A stretch of DNA of 64,000 bases, taken from the NCBI RefSeq assembly GCF_003327285.1, contig NZ_KZ848476.1, positions 284,921 through 348,920 of the forward strand, in the 5' to 3' direction. Shown piece by piece: positions 63,853 to 64,000 of the stretch. A model generated the notes under the pieces. The model had not been told where the DNA came from and did no database searches. It saw only the letters and a list, made by a program, of their open reading frames with translations. How positions within the stretch are numbered: position 1 is the first letter of the stretch; each line of letters opens with the position of its first letter. The position numbers were made by a program, and so were the translations under genes. The DNA comes from Microbacterium sorbitolivorans (GTDB lineage Bacteria > Actinomycetota > Actinomycetes > Actinomycetales > Microbacteriaceae).

Positions 63853-63980
63853 CAGAGTTGTTGGGGGGTTAGATGTGATGTCCAGGGACGTTGTTCTGCC
63901 CCCGCGCGCAATGACACCGTGCTGATTCAAGAAGCATCTGTCCAGACCGCTCACCATTGAAGGCATGTAGAGTTTGGGGC

Positions 63981-64000
63981 ATGTCGAGTCCCGAATCAGA
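63981..64000 (+). CDS. Start of a rightward gene cut by the window edge
   Basis: ATG at 63981 reads 'MSSPES' to the end. TAGAGT (63968-63973) lies 7 nt before it, the same leaderless arrangement as elsewhere in the window. Nothing can be said about its function. Confidence 0.4.

Overview
This is a very GC-rich window with dense, short-gapped genes. It carries the actinobacterial signature set: two WhiB proteins, MtrA-MtrB-LpqB, DUF3499, DUF5719, a PdtaS-type kinase and a Rv3235-type protein. Together with the GlfT2-like galactofuranosyltransferase and the gene order, this points to an actinomycete, most likely of the Microbacteriaceae. I cannot name a genus from sequence alone. No rRNA, tRNA, CRISPR array or complete insertion sequence was seen.

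Layout. (1) 1-7.6 kb: a leftward cell-envelope glycan operon with two tandem Wzy/O-antigen-ligase-like proteins, a GlfT2-like galactofuranosyltransferase, a second GT2 enzyme, a hexapeptide acyltransferase and a DUF4190 membrane protein. A rightward GT2 fragment lies at the left edge. (2) 7.6-16.2 kb: manA, whiB2, a large membrane glycosyltransferase, DUF5719, DUF3499, a zincin-like protein, RDD and SpoIIM. (3) 16.2-18.0 kb: a Fur regulator and an MHS-family transporter, apparently inserted into the RDD/SpoIIM/DUF58/MoxR block. (4) 18.1-23.6 kb: a leftward, fully overlapping operon (membrane protein, DUF4129, DUF4350, MoxR, DUF58). (5) 23.7-29.3 kb: mtrA-mtrB-lpqB-comF-hpf. (6) 29.4-38.4 kb: an accessory block between hpf and secA, with an orphan substrate-binding lipoprotein, a coiled-coil protein, a PadR-controlled ABC exporter operon containing a 46-residue ORF, palindromic repeats and a membrane protein. 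(7) 38.4-47.3 kb: secA, an aminotransferase, a Rv3235-like protein, small regulators, a CpaB/CpaE-like pair and pdtaS. (8) 47.3-61.2 kb: a glycan-utilisation locus between pdtaS and whiB1. (9) 61.2-64 kb: whiB1, a small membrane protein, a TauE/SafE permease, a quinone-oxidoreductase-like enzyme and a 51-bp palindrome.

The most coherent system is region 8. It has a GH2 beta-mannosidase, a five-gene peptide/oligosaccharide-type ABC importer, two GH36 alpha-galactosidase-like enzymes and a ROK repressor. A 19-bp partly palindromic sequence (about GTTTCA-N7-ACAAAC) sits at the promoters of the mannosidase, the importer (two copies), the ROK gene and the classical alpha-galactosidase. The simplest reading is a ROK-controlled regulon for imported galactomannan-type oligosaccharides, hydrolysed in the cytoplasm.

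Two window-wide features stand out. Many genes have a TANNNT -10 box 6-9 nt before the start codon, which suggests leaderless transcripts. The palindrome GGATCC is strongly over-represented in most genes but rare in secA, which recalls highly iterated palindromes such as cyanobacterial HIP1.
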